DNA of 64,000 bases, from assembly GCF_011682065.1 (NCBI RefSeq), contig NZ_VUYU01000006.1, forward strand, positions 248,001 to 312,000. Direction: 5' to 3'. A program made the position numbers and the translations under genes. This DNA is from Massilia rubra (lineage in GTDB: Bacteria; Pseudomonadota; Gammaproteobacteria; Burkholderiales; Burkholderiaceae_D). The notes below the pieces were generated by a model. That model did no database searches. It saw only the letters and a list, made by a program, of their open reading frames with translations, and was not told the origin of the DNA. Positions 1-9,438 of this stretch are shown piece by piece; the first letter of the stretch is position 1; every line of letters starts with the position of its first letter.

Positions 1-1928
1 TGCACGCGGTCGTGGGCGAAGCGGTAGGTGCCCGGCTCGCGCACGATCAGTCCGAGGCGCGCGGCCGGCCACAGGGTTTCGTCGGTCTCGAGCAGCGACA
101 TGCCCGACACCAGCGCGATGGTGTCCAGTCCCGCGTCGGGGCCGAGGCAAGCGAGCAGCTTGACCAGGTCCAGGGTGCAGCCGGGCAGCTGGCCCAGGCG
201 CGCCACCATCAGGTCGATCACGTTGTCGGAAAACGCGCGCGCGGCAATCGCCTGCGCATCCCACTCCCAGCGCGCGCCATCGTCGTTAAAACGCAGCAGG
301 CGGTTTTCGCCGAGGCGGGTCAGGAACTGCAAGGTGAAGAAGGGATTGCCGGCCGTCTTGGGGAACACCAGCGCCGCCAGCGGGGCCGCCTCGGCGCTGG
401 CGCAATCGAGCGCCGCGGCCACCAGTTCGCAGGCTTGCGTACGGTCCAGCGCATCGAGCACGATTTCGTTGACGTCGGCACGCACCCCTGCGCCGGCGGC
501 CAGCATGGCGTCGTGCGCCAGCGCCATCGGGTGCCCGCCGCCCTCCGCGCGCGTGCGCCACGCGCAGATCGCCAGCACGTGGTCCATGCCGGGATGGGTG
601 AGCAGGTGCGAGAGCAGCTTCAGGCTGGCCGGGTCGATCCACTGCACGTCGTCGAGGCACAGCAGCAGCGCCGTGCCGGGGCGCCGGCAGGCTTGCAGGA
701 AGCGCCGGAACACACTGTCGAAACGGCTCTGCGCTTCCGGCGGCGCCAGCGGCGGCGGAGTCGGATGGGCGCCGATCACCAGCGCCAGCTCGGGAATCAG
801 GTCGAGCATCAGGCGCGCGTCCGCCCCCAGGGCTCCTGTCAGCGCGCTGCGCCACGGCGCCAGCGCGGCCTCGCCCTCGCGCAGGCGCTCGCGCACCAGC
901 GACTGGAAGGCCTGGGCCAGGGAGGCGTACGGGATGTCGCGCTGGCGCTGGTCGAATTTGCCGGCGATGACGGTGGCCCCGGCCGCCACCTCGGAGTGGC
1001 GCAGCGCCGTCACCAGCGCCGACTTGCCGGTGCCGGCGCGGCCCGACACCAGCACCAGTTGCGGCGCCGCGCCGGCCGCCGCGCGCCGGTGCGCCTCGCT
1101 CAGCAGCGCCAGTTGCGGCGCGCGCCCGACCAGCTGCGCCGGAATGCGCACGCGCAGCGCGCCGTCGTGGCAACCGAGCACGAACGGTTCGACCCGGCCC
1201 TGCGCTTCGAGCATCGAGCGGCAGTGCTGCAGGTCGGCGTACAGCCCGGCCGCGCTCTGGTAACGCTGCGCCGGGTCGGGCGCGAGCAGGCGCGCCACGA
1301 TCGAGGAACAGATGCGGTCCACCCCCGGACGGCGCCGGGGCTGCTCCTGCGCCCCGGCGTCGCCCGTGGCCGCGGCCGGCGCGCTCTCGCCGCTGAGCAG
1401 GTGATACAGCACCTGGCCGAGCCGCACCAGGTCCGCCTGCGGGTCGCCCGGCCCGTCGAGCGGGGTGGCGCGGCCAAAGCCGGTCAGGCGCACGCCGGCG
1501 GTGGCCGGGTCGAACAGGATGTGGGATGCGGCCAGGTCGCGGTGCACCAGGCGACTGTGGTGCGCATGCGACACCGCCAGCGTGATGGCGGCCGCCAGCG
1601 TCAGGAAATCGGGCAGGTCGAGCGGGCTTGCGGGCAGCTCGAGCGGCGCGCCGCCGCTGTCGGCCAGCACCAGGGTGACGCTGGCGCCATCGGCGTGAAC
1701 GGGGTTGTGGAACAGCGCCAGCGGCGTTGCGGCCCAGGCGCTGTCGAGCAAGTCGCGCAGGGCGAATTCGTGCTCCATGCAGGGTGCATCAGGGTGCGCT
1801 GCGGCGCGCACCACCAGCAGCACTGGCAGGCGGTCGGCGTCGCGCACCGCGCGCAGCAGGACCGACTGCTGGTCCGCGCGCAAGGTGTCGATCACGGTAT
1901 ATCCGTCGGGGGCCTGGGTCAAGGTCAC
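1..1928 (-). CDS. Pseudokinase/AAA-ATPase signalling protein, C-terminus cut by the window edge
   Basis: At least 642 codons run off the left edge. The N-terminal ~270 residues resemble a Ser/Thr kinase domain: the catalytic loop reads HRDLAASHILF and the metal-binding motif reads TGFGRA, so the usual Lys and Asn of the loop and the Asp of DFG are missing. It is followed by a P-loop ATPase with Walker A GRAGTGKS (DNA 1014-1037) and a Walker-B-like LLLCLDDVQW. This order matches the family annotated as trifunctional kinase/ATP-binding/sensor histidine kinase, whose C-terminus usually carries GAF and histidine kinase domains (not visible here). An in-frame TAA lies two codons upstream of GTG 1928, so the start is GTG 1928 or TTG 1922; no ATG is available there. 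Family assignment is good; signalling role is inferred. Confidence 0.85.
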   Translation of the reverse strand, partial: MTLTQAPDGYTVIDTLRADQQSVLLRAVRDADRLPVLLVVRAAAHPDAPCMEHEFALRDLLDSAWAATPLALFHNPVHADGASVTLVLADSGGAPLELPASPLDLPDFLTLAAAITLAVSHAHHSRLVHRDLAASHILFDPATAGVRLTGFGRATPLDGPGDPQADLVRLGQVLYHLLSGESAPAAATGDAGAQEQPRRRPGVDRICSSIVARLLAPDPAQRYQSAAGLYADLQHCRSMLEAQGRVEPFVLGCHDGALRVRIPAQLVGRAPQLALLSEAHRRAAAGAAPQLVLVSGRAGTGKSALVTALRHSEVAAGATVIAGKFDQRQRDIPYASLAQAFQSLVRERLREGEAALAPWRSALTGALGADARLMLDLIPELALVIGAHPTPPPLAPPEAQSRFDSVFRRFLQACRRPGTALLLCLDDVQWIDPASLKLLSHLLTHPGMDHVLAICAWRTRAEGGGHPMALAHDAMLAAGAGVRADVNEIVLDALDRTQACELVAAALDCASAEAAPLAALVFPKTAGNPFFTLQFLTRLGENRLLRFNDDGARWEWDAQAIAARAFSDNVIDLMVARLGQLPGCTLDLVKLLACLGPDAGLDTIALVSGMSLLETDETLWPAARLGLIVREPGTYRFAHDRV

Positions 1929-2038
1929 CTCTTATTTTTGTCGTACAAACGCCGTTCTCCGATCAGGCGTTGGCAATTATGCCACCACCGATAGGCGTTT
2001 GATACAAAAATCCCGAGTTGTGATGCCCTTCGTGGGAA

Positions 2039-3523
2039 CTACGCCACGCTGCGCACGCTGAAATCGACCCCGACTTCGTCCCACCATTCCTGCTCTTTTT
2101 CGATCCAGTACGACACCGTCGGATGGCTGCCCACCCACTCGCGCCGGATCTCGAGGTCGATGCGGTTCTTCATGCGCAGCTTGAGTTCCCCGGCGTCGGC
2201 GTCGATCCGCGCGTGCATCAGCAGGATCGCCACGCGCAGCGCCAGCACCGCCCTGGCGAAGTCGGTATCGGCCAGCGCCTCGGTCACCTTGCGCAGGTTG
2301 CCCTTCTGCGCCAGGATCAACTTGCTCATGATGCGCTGCTCGCGCGTGGTGAAGCCTGGCATGTCGGCGTTCTCGATCATGTAGGCCGCATGCTTATGGT
2401 AGCCGGTCTGCGACACCACCATGCCCATCTCGTGCAGCAGCGCGCTCCAGCGCAGCAGCTTGGCGCAGCCGTCGCCGGCCGGCTTCAGTTGCAGGTACAT
2501 GTCGCTGGCCAGTTGCGCCACGCGCCGCGCGCGTTCCTGGTCGACGTGGAATTTGAGCGCCAGCGCCGCCACCGATTCCTCGCGCCGGTCGCGCTGCATC
2601 GAGCGCAGGTACAGGTCCCACATCACGCCCAGGCGCAAGCCCGCTTCGACCGGTTGCATGACGCCGATATCGAGTTCGCGCACCAGCGCGATCAGGATCG
2701 CCAGCCCGCCGATGATGGTGCCGGCGCGGTCCGGCCGCAGGCCCGGCATGTCGATCAGGGCCACCTGGCCGAAGGCGATGAAGCGCAGCTTGAGCGCATC
2801 GAGCCCGGCGGCGCTGAGCTTGCCGTCGCCCAGGTTGTTTTTGGCGATGATGTCGGCGATCGCCCGGATCGTGCCCGAGGAACCGTAGGCCTGCTTCCAG
2901 AACTGCGGATGGTAAGGCGGCGCGGCGTCTTCGAAGTGGCTGCGCGCCGACAGAATGGCCGCCTCGTACGAGACCGCGTCGATCCGTCCGTCGACAAAAA
3001 ACGACAGGCTTTGCTTGACCGTGCCGATGCTGAACGACTCGACCCGCTCGATGTCGGCGCCGCGTCCGAGAATGATTTCGGTCGAGCCGCCGCCGATATC
3101 GATCACCAGGCGCCGCTCGGACGGCTCGGCCAGCGCGCTGGCCACGCCCATATAGATCAGGCGCCCCTCTTCCTCGCCCGAGATGATCTCGATCGGATAA
3201 CCGATGGCTTGTTCGGCGGCCGGCAAGAACGCGGCGCCGTTGCGCGCCACGCGCAGGGTGGAGGTGGCCACCACGCGCACGGCGTCGAGGCGGTAGCCCG
3301 ACAGCACCGCCTGGAAATTGCGCAGGCAGGCCAGCGCCGACTGCATGGCCGCCTCGGTCAGGTTGCCCTTCGCATCGAGGCCGGCGGCCAGCCGGATCGG
3401 CTCGCGCACGCTTTTCAATACCCGGATCGCATCGCCATCGTGCTTGCCGATGTGCAGGCGAAAACTGTTGGAACCTAAATCGACGGCAGCGTACATCGAA
3501 GCCTCTTTCTGTATTGTTGTCAT
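2039..3523 (-). CDS. ppx: Exopolyphosphatase (Ppx/GppA family)
   Basis: A 494-residue member of the Ppx/GppA phosphatases, which remove terminal phosphates from polyphosphate or convert pppGpp to ppGpp. The ASKHA fold is visible: the phosphate loop AAVDLGSNSFRLHIG at the N-terminus, SGEEEGRLIYMG in the middle of the first domain, and the second phosphate loop IDIGGGSTEIILG. The C-terminal half has the HD-like helical domain with LLHEMGM and HKHAAYMI. Length fits Ppx (about 490-510) rather than a minimal GppA. Two starts are possible: ATG 3523 with GGAGAG six bases upstream, or ATG 3496, which begins right before the conserved loop and has AAAGAGG upstream. Transcribed away from the downstream kinase gene; no pho partner such as ppk is adjacent. 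Confidence 0.93.
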   Translation of the reverse strand: MTTIQKEASMYAAVDLGSNSFRLHIGKHDGDAIRVLKSVREPIRLAAGLDAKGNLTEAAMQSALACLRNFQAVLSGYRLDAVRVVATSTLRVARNGAAFLPAAEQAIGYPIEIISGEEEGRLIYMGVASALAEPSERRLVIDIGGGSTEIILGRGADIERVESFSIGTVKQSLSFFVDGRIDAVSYEAAILSARSHFEDAAPPYHPQFWKQAYGSSGTIRAIADIIAKNNLGDGKLSAAGLDALKLRFIAFGQVALIDMPGLRPDRAGTIIGGLAILIALVRELDIGVMQPVEAGLRLGVMWDLYLRSMQRDRREESVAALALKFHVDQERARRVAQLASDMYLQLKPAGDGCAKLLRWSALLHEMGMVVSQTGYHKHAAYMIENADMPGFTTREQRIMSKLILAQKGNLRKVTEALADTDFARAVLALRVAILLMHARIDADAGELKLRMKNRIDLEIRREWVGSHPTVSYWIEKEQEWWDEVGVDFSVRSVA

Positions 3524-3605
3524 CAAGGCTCTCCTGCTGCAAAACCAATCACAGTAGCAAAGATATATGACGCCGTCATGACCGGCGCCCTGGCGCTGCC
3601 GCGCT

Positions 3606-4772
3606 TTACACTGGCGGCGCGGCGGCCGCCGGCGCTGCCACCACCTTGTTGCGCCCACCCTCCTTGGCGGCGCGCAGGGCTTCGTCGGCGCGCTTGAACA
3701 GGCTCACCGTGCTGTCGTCCGGGCGGATCACGGTCACGCCGAAACTGGCCGTCATCGAAATCATCGCGCGCTCGGTCTTGACCGGGCTGGCCTCGACCGC
3801 CGCCCGGATGCGCTCGGCCACCAGCATGGCTTCATCGATGCCGGTGCGCGGCAGCAGCAAGGCGAACTCCACGCCCACCAGGCGCCCCAATTGATCGCTG
3901 TCGCGCAGCTGGCGCTTGCACACCTCGGCCACGCAGCGCAAGACCGTGTCGCCGGCCGGGTGGCCGTAGCTGTCGTTGACGCGCTTGAACTGGTCGAAGT
4001 CGAGCATCACCAGGGAACTGGGCTGGCCGGGGCGGCGCGCCAGCGCCATCCACGGCGCCAGCGCCGCGAAAAAGCTGCGCCGGTTGGGCAGGTCGGTCAG
4101 GGGGTCGACCAGCGCCAGGCGATCGAGTTCCACGCGCTGGTGTTCGCGCGCCAGCAGCAGGTAGCCGAAGCCGTTGAGCAGCATCAGCAGGTACAGCGCC
4201 GCCGAGGCCAGGACCTGCAGCAAGCCCTTGCTCAACCACCCCCACCCCTCGGGCATGGTCAGCACCAGGATGCCGCGCGCGGCCACCAGCAAGGCCAGCA
4301 AGGTAATCGAGATGATCAGGAAACGGTGCAGCATGCTGCCGCCGCGCCAGCCGCGCGCCAGGGCCGCCGCGCCGGCCAGGTACAGGACGCCCAGGATGAG
4401 CGCGCCGGCCACCACCCGCATGCCGGCTTCGTCGATCGCGTAGCAGGCCAAAAACAGCGCCACCGACAGGCCCATGACCGGATAGGCGATGCGGCGCCAG
4501 GCCAGCCGTCCGGCCGACTCCCACAGCGCGCCCGCTTCCAGGCCCACGCCGACGAACAGCACGCCATAGCCGACCGGGATCGAGACCGCGTCGGGCACCA
4601 CCCCGCTGCCGTTAAAATACAACAGCAGCCAGGCCACGGCCTGGCACTGCTTGGCGATGGCCCAGGTCGACCAGCTCAGCGACTTGCCGCGCTCATACTC
4701 GTAAAAGAACAGCGCCGCGGCCAGGCTCAGGTTGCCCAGCGCGAGCGCAAACAACATCGTCGTGATGTCCAT
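3606..4772 (-). CDS. Membrane GGDEF-domain protein with degenerate GVEF signature
   Basis: 388 residues. The first ~210 residues contain six or seven hydrophobic helices forming an integral membrane sensor, followed by a GGDEF domain (about 225-380). Diagnostic pieces are DPLTDLPNRRSFF, the metal-site MLDFDQFKRVNDSYGH and the C-terminal KRADEALRAAKEGGRN. The signature loop that should read GGDEF reads RLVGVEFALLLP: the first Gly and the Asp are both replaced by Val while Glu and Phe remain. This loop holds GTP, so diguanylate cyclase activity is doubtful and the protein may act as a degenerate sensor or binding domain. Start ATG 4772 places the first membrane helix immediately at the N-terminus. 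It is followed 16 bases upstream by the small gene at 4790-5065, likely cotranscribed. Confidence 0.9.
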   Translation of the reverse strand: MDITTMLFALALGNLSLAAALFFYEYERGKSLSWSTWAIAKQCQAVAWLLLYFNGSGVVPDAVSIPVGYGVLFVGVGLEAGALWESAGRLAWRRIAYPVMGLSVALFLACYAIDEAGMRVVAGALILGVLYLAGAAALARGWRGGSMLHRFLIISITLLALLVAARGILVLTMPEGWGWLSKGLLQVLASAALYLLMLLNGFGYLLLAREHQRVELDRLALVDPLTDLPNRRSFFAALAPWMALARRPGQPSSLVMLDFDQFKRVNDSYGHPAGDTVLRCVAEVCKRQLRDSDQLGRLVGVEFALLLPRTGIDEAMLVAERIRAAVEASPVKTERAMISMTASFGVTVIRPDDSTVSLFKRADEALRAAKEGGRNKVVAAPAAAAPPV

Positions 4773-4789
4773 GGCCGCGCCGTGGGAGC

Positions 4790-5065
4790 TCAGACTTCGT
4801 GTTCGACGTTGCTGCTGCCATCACCGATCTTGCTGGCCCAGGCTTGCGCGAAAAACTGCTTTTCCACCTCGGTTGGCGCGTCGTTCCAGAACACGATCAG
4901 GGTGCCCTTGTGGTCGTGGATCTGGGTGAATTTTTCGATGAAGCCATCGACACCGGCAAGGTCGGCCAGCGCCACCACATAACCATAGACCCGGGTCAGG
5001 CGCTCGATCCGATCGGGCTCGGTGAAACTGTTGGTGGCGGTGATGGTGGGGTGGTCTAAAAACAT
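4790..5065 (-). CDS. Conserved small hypothetical protein
   Basis: 91 residues, no signal peptide or membrane segment. It starts MFLDHPTITATNSF and is acidic and aromatic toward the end (FIEKFTQIHDHKGTLIVFW). The start ATG 5065 has a good ribosome site, GGAGAG, three bases upstream. No family is recognised. The gene lies directly upstream of the GVEF protein on the same strand and may share its transcript; cytosolic location is inferred from the lack of export signals. Codon use is like the neighbours. Confidence 0.75.
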   Translation of the reverse strand: MFLDHPTITATNSFTEPDRIERLTRVYGYVVALADLAGVDGFIEKFTQIHDHKGTLIVFWNDAPTEVEKQFFAQAWASKIGDGSSNVEHEV

Positions 5066-5231
5066 AATCTCTCCGGGTTGGCCGCGCCGCTGGCGCACCG
5101 CTTGAAGCCGGCCACACACAGCCGGGGCAAGGATCAGCTTATCAGAAACGGCTGGGGCGCAACAGGGGCGCGTGGCGCGCCCGCGCAGCGAGCCGCTATA
5201 CTGGCGCACGAGCCTCACGCCACCTTGCACC

Positions 5232-6032
5232 ATGCCGCCACCGACCGAGCCATCGCGCCCGCCCACGCCGTCCCCCGCCCCGCCGCTGGTGCACACCCGG
5301 GGCGACCGCCGCACGCTCGAATTCATGCCCGGCGACGTGCAGTCCGAAATGCGCCTCTCGCGCCCGCAAGCGCTGGTCCTGGCCTACTGCCGCGCCATCA
5401 TGTGCTTCGCCCTGTTCGTGCCGCGCCCGCGCGCCATCGTCATGGTGGGCCTGGGCGGCGGCTCGCTGGCCAAATTCTGCTACCGCCATTTTCCGCAGGC
5501 GCGCATCACCGTGATCGAACTGCGCGCCGACGTGATCGCCCTGCGTGAGCAATTCTGCGTGCCGCCCGACGACGAACGCTTCACCGTGGTGCACGCCAAC
5601 GCGGTCGACTGGCTGGCCGGCGCGCGCGCCTGCGCCGATGTGCTGGTGGTCGACGGCTTCGACACGGCCGGCCTGCCGCCGGCGCTGGGCACGGCGCGCT
5701 TCTACGGCGACTGCCGCGGCGCCCTGCGCGACGGCGGCGTGCTGGTGGCCAATATCTTCAGCTACGATCCGCGCTATGCCGGCATGCTGGCGCGCCTGCG
5801 CCTGATGTTCAACGACCGCGTCTGCTGGTTCGAGCGCATGGCCGGCAACAACCACATCCTGTTCGCGGTCAAGGCCCCGGCCCGGCTCGAACCGGCCAAG
5901 CCGCTGCCGCGCGCCTTGCGCATGCAGCGCTGGGTGGCGCGCCGGCGCGGCCTGGGCAGCATCGCACTGAACCGCCTGCTGGCGCGCGCCGTCGTCGCAT
6001 GGCTGCAACACCCCTTCAAACGTTCCAAATGA
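5232..6032 (+). CDS. Spermidine-synthase-like methyltransferase-fold protein
   Basis: 266 residues from ATG 5232 (an earlier in-frame start at 5172 would add 20 residues that look non-native). The fold is that of the spermidine synthase/SAM-dependent family: motif I reads VMVGLGGGSLAKFCYRHFP, the acidic strand ITVIEL, then VHANAVDWLAG and VLVVDGFD. This fits the short stand-alone proteins annotated as fused MFS/spermidine synthase or transferase in betaproteobacteria. The typical aminopropyl-acceptor region is not clear, so a true SpeE activity is not supported. The C-terminus is arginine-rich with QRWVARRRG. Divergent from 4790-5065; the promoter must sit in 5066-5231. Function remains family-level. 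Confidence 0.82.
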   Translation: MPPPTEPSRPPTPSPAPPLVHTRGDRRTLEFMPGDVQSEMRLSRPQALVLAYCRAIMCFALFVPRPRAIVMVGLGGGSLAKFCYRHFPQARITVIELRADVIALREQFCVPPDDERFTVVHANAVDWLAGARACADVLVVDGFDTAGLPPALGTARFYGDCRGALRDGGVLVANIFSYDPRYAGMLARLRLMFNDRVCWFERMAGNNHILFAVKAPARLEPAKPLPRALRMQRWVARRRGLGSIALNRLLARAVVAWLQHPFKRSK

Positions 6033-6185
6033 CAACGCCTACGTGGCTTTTTAGTTGCTGAATATCAATCGACTTACCGATTTTTATCATTTTGTGACAA
6101 ACTAACGACGCATCGGGCGCCGCGCAAAGGCGCGCCGGCTGCTCTCTCCCTCTTATTTCTCGCGCTCTACTCTAGGAATCAGGAC

Positions 6186-9074
6186 ATGTTGCGTCGTCGC
6201 TTGCCGTTCTCGCTCACCGTCGCGGCGGCGCTTACCGTCGGGGCTGGCCTGGCCGCCACCGTCATGCTGGCCGTGGCCGTGGCCCGGCTCGAAGACGACA
6301 AACTCGCACTCTCCTTCCAGCAACGCGCCACCGTGCGCGTGGCCGCGATCCGCCAGGGGCTCGACGAAGCGGTCGAAGTACTGACCGTCACCAACCAGCT
6401 GTTCGCGACCGTGCACCCGGTCACGCGCCGCCAGTTCCACGACTTCACCCAACCGCTGCTGCGGCGCTACCCCTTCATCCAGGCTTTCAACTACCACCGG
6501 CTGGTCGGCGCCGGCGAACGCGCGGCGGTCGAAGCCGAGTTGCAGCAAGTCGTTCCGGGCACGCGCATCACCGAAATGGGAGCGCAGGGACGCCGCCCGG
6601 CGCCGCCGCGCGCGCAGTACAGCATGGTCGACTACCTCGAACCGATGAAGGGCAATGAAGCGGCCTTCGGCCTGAACGTCGGCATCAACGCGCAGGTCAT
6701 GAACGCGCTCGAACAAGCCACCGTCAGCGGTCGCGCGGCCGCCACCGGCTTGTTAAGCCTGGCGCAAGACCAGCGCCCGCAAGGCGGCTTCGAAGTCATC
6801 ATGCCGGTGTACCGCCCCGGCGCCGCGCTGGGCAGCGCCGCCGAACGACGCGCCGCCCTGATCGGCGACACCGCCGCCATCATCCGCGCGCGCGACCTGG
6901 TCGCCAAGATCCTGCGCGGCGCCGACCTGCATCTGGACCACGGCATCCAACTGGCGGTGTACGCCAGCGCCAGTGCCGACCCGGCGCACCTGGTCTACGC
7001 CAGCGCCGGGCTGGACGCCGCCGCCGGGCAGCGCGCGGCCCTCGGTACGCTGCCCCAGTGGACCACCTCCGGCCACCGCGAGCGCCACAGCGCCGGGCTC
7101 GACGTGGCCGGCCAGCGCTGGCACGTGGTGGCCAGCGCCGCCCCGCGCCCCTTGTTGCACAACCATCCCGGCTCGATCTCGACCCTGGTCGGCGGCTTGT
7201 TGTTCACGCTCCTGATCGGCGCCTTCGTGCAAACCCTGGTGCAGCGCTCGCGCCGGGTGCAGTTGCTGGTCGACGAACGCACGGCCGACCTGAAACTCTC
7301 CAACCAGCGCCTGATCGACGACGTGCAGGCGCGGCGCCGCACCGAAGCGGCCCTGCAGGAAAGCGAACAGCGCTTCCGCCAGCTGGTGAGCATGTCGTCC
7401 GACTGGTACTGGGAACAGGACGCCGACCTGCGCTTTATCGACATCACCGGCGGCGTCGGTGAAAAAGGCGGCGTGGCGGCCGGACGCCTGATCGGACGCA
7501 CGCGCTGGGAAACCGTGGCCGGCATGCGCGAAACCGACTGGGGCAAGGCGCACATGGCGCAACTGGCGGCGCGCGCGCCGTTCGCCGACCTCGAATACGA
7601 AACCGTGGACGAACAGGGCGAGGCGCGCTGGTTCAGCATCAACGGCGAACCGGTGTTCGACGCCGACGGCGCCTTCCGCGGCTACCGGGGCACCGGCACC
7701 GACATCACCGCCCGCAAACACACCGAGCAGCGCATCCGCCACATCGCCCAGCACGACGTGCTCACCGGCCTGCCCAACCGCAGCCTGCTGCAGGACCGCC
7801 TGAGCCAGGCCGTGGCCTACTCGCAGCGCTGCGCGCGGCCGGCATGGGTACTGCTGATCGACCTCGATCGCTTCAAGTTCGTCAACGACAGCATGGGCCA
7901 CAAGGCCGGCGATGTAGTGTTGATGACGGTGGCGGCGCGCCTGCGCGCGGCCCTGCGCGAGACCGACACCGTGGCGCGCCTGTCGGGCGACGAATTCGTC
8001 GTCATCCTCACCGAGCACGAAGAACGCCTGCAAGCGGACGTGGTGCAGCGCCTGATGGACGCGGTGGCGCAGCCGGTGCCGCTCGGGAGCAAGGAGTTTT
8101 TCGTCACCTGCAGCATTGGCGTGGCCGTGTACCCGACCGACAACACCCCGGCCGACAGCCTGATCGAGCATGCCGACATCGCCATGTACCGCGCCAAGAA
8201 ACTGGGCCGCAACAACTTCCAGTTCTACACGCCGACCATGAACGACGAAGCGCAGGAACGGGTGCGCATCGAAAGCGCCCTGCGCAGCGCGCTCGAACGC
8301 AACGAATTCGTGCTGCACTACCAGCCGCAGGTCAACCTGGCGACCGGCCAGGTGGTCGGCATGGAAGCGCTGATCCGCTGGCAGCATCCCGAACTGGGCG
8401 TGGTCGCGCCCGACCGCTTCATCTCGGTGGCCGAAGAGACGGGCCTGATCGTGCCGATCGGCGCCTGGGTCATGCGCACCGCCTGCGCCCAGAACAAAGC
8501 CTGGCAAGACGCGGGGCTGGGCATGCTGCGGGTGGCGGTGAACCTGTCGGCGCGCCAGTTCGGGGCGGCGAACCTGCTGGCCGACATCAGCGACGTGCTG
8601 GCCCGGACCGGGCTGGCGCCCTCGCTGCTCGAGATCGAACTGACCGAAAGCCTGTTCATGAGCGACGTCACCCTGGCGGTCGAACTGCTGCACAGCATGA
8701 AGTCGCTCGGCGTGAACTTATCGATCGACGACTTCGGCACCGGTTATTCGAGCCTGTCGTACCTGTCGCGTTTTCCGATCGACGTGCTCAAGATCGACCG
8801 CTCGTTCGTCTCCGACATCACGCGCGACGCCAACGACGCCGCGATTGTCGCCTCGATCATCGCGCTGGCGCACAACCTGAAGCTGTCGGTGATTGCCGAA
8901 GGGGTCGAGACGGCCGAGCAGCTCGACTACCTGCGCCGCCACGGCTGCGACGAAATGCAGGGCTACTACTTCAGCCGGCCGCTGGCGGCGTCCGCGTTCG
9001 AAGAACTGCTACGCCAGCACAAAAGCTTGCCGCTGGCGCTGACGGCCGGGCATGCGGAGCGGGTGGAAGCATAG
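6186..9074 (+). CDS. CHASE-PAS-GGDEF-EAL cyclic-di-GMP protein
   Basis: 962 residues. An N-terminal helix (about 8-32) and a second near 330-352 bracket a periplasmic CHASE-type sensor domain with FIQAFNYHRLV and PVYRPG. A PAS domain (~390-515, with SSDWYWEQDADLRFI) precedes GGDEF (~525-690) and EAL (~705-945). The cyclase signature is RLSGDEFVVIL, a functional SGDEF variant, with LIDLDRFKFVNDSMGH. The phosphodiesterase signature is intact: MEALIRW, NLSARQF, DDFGTGYSSLSYL and EGVET. It can in principle make and break c-di-GMP, so net direction cannot be read from sequence. The intergenic stretch 6033-6185 is AT-rich and should contain its promoter. Start ATG 6186 has AGGAATCAGGAC in front. 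Confidence 0.95.
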   Translation: MLRRRLPFSLTVAAALTVGAGLAATVMLAVAVARLEDDKLALSFQQRATVRVAAIRQGLDEAVEVLTVTNQLFATVHPVTRRQFHDFTQPLLRRYPFIQAFNYHRLVGAGERAAVEAELQQVVPGTRITEMGAQGRRPAPPRAQYSMVDYLEPMKGNEAAFGLNVGINAQVMNALEQATVSGRAAATGLLSLAQDQRPQGGFEVIMPVYRPGAALGSAAERRAALIGDTAAIIRARDLVAKILRGADLHLDHGIQLAVYASASADPAHLVYASAGLDAAAGQRAALGTLPQWTTSGHRERHSAGLDVAGQRWHVVASAAPRPLLHNHPGSISTLVGGLLFTLLIGAFVQTLVQRSRRVQLLVDERTADLKLSNQRLIDDVQARRRTEAALQESEQRFRQLVSMSSDWYWEQDADLRFIDITGGVGEKGGVAAGRLIGRTRWETVAGMRETDWGKAHMAQLAARAPFADLEYETVDEQGEARWFSINGEPVFDADGAFRGYRGTGTDITARKHTEQRIRHIAQHDVLTGLPNRSLLQDRLSQAVAYSQRCARPAWVLLIDLDRFKFVNDSMGHKAGDVVLMTVAARLRAALRETDTVARLSGDEFVVILTEHEERLQADVVQRLMDAVAQPVPLGSKEFFVTCSIGVAVYPTDNTPADSLIEHADIAMYRAKKLGRNNFQFYTPTMNDEAQERVRIESALRSALERNEFVLHYQPQVNLATGQVVGMEALIRWQHPELGVVAPDRFISVAEETGLIVPIGAWVMRTACAQNKAWQDAGLGMLRVAVNLSARQFGAANLLADISDVLARTGLAPSLLEIELTESLFMSDVTLAVELLHSMKSLGVNLSIDDFGTGYSSLSYLSRFPIDVLKIDRSFVSDITRDANDAAIVASIIALAHNLKLSVIAEGVETAEQLDYLRRHGCDEMQGYYFSRPLAASAFEELLRQHKSLPLALTAGHAERVEA

Positions 9075-9168
9075 AGCGCGCGTGGTATTAGTAGACAAAT
9101 CGACATCTTTGTTCAAAAATAGACTATCATCGTCGACTGACAGCCATTTTTCGAGCCAAGCGACACAC

Positions 9169-9390
9169 ATGAGTGAAGACTTTCAGCGCCAGCGGGCCGA
9201 TCCGCAAGGCAGCGAGGCGCCCAGCCCGCGCACCGATTTCCGCACCCGGGACGTGGTCAACCAGGCGATTGCCGCGATCCCGAGCGTGGGCGTGCAGCAA
9301 GCGGCGGAATTCCTGGCCGCAATGAATGTCCCCTCCGAAATTGCCATCCGCACCCTGATCTACAAAGGCACGCGCCGCGACGAACTGTAG
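9169..9390 (+). CDS. Small conserved hypothetical protein (73 aa)
   Basis: 73 residues beginning MSEDFQRQRADPQGS. The N-terminal third is polar and probably disordered; the rest (DVVNQAIAAIPSVGVQQAAEFL to TLIYKGTRRDEL) is predicted helical. The start is ATG 9169, chosen because residues encoded upstream of it are low in the codon bias of the genome; the ribosome site is weak. An AT-rich promoter-like stretch (around 9105-9135) precedes it. No family is recognised. It is followed by the repeat cluster at 9439. Confidence 0.68.
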   Translation: MSEDFQRQRADPQGSEAPSPRTDFRTRDVVNQAIAAIPSVGVQQAAEFLAAMNVPSEIAIRTLIYKGTRRDEL

Positions 9391-9438
9391 CGCCGGCCCC
9401 GCCTCCCATCCGGGCCCCGGCTCCCCGCAACCATCCAA

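Noticed and set aside
12..1994. 660-codon ORF on the plus strand
   Set aside because: Antisense to the kinase/ATPase gene; Arg/Gln/His-rich composition typical of a high-GC shadow frame.
6753..8693. 646-codon minus-strand ORF
   Set aside because: Antisense to the GGDEF/EAL gene; no domain and shadow-like composition.
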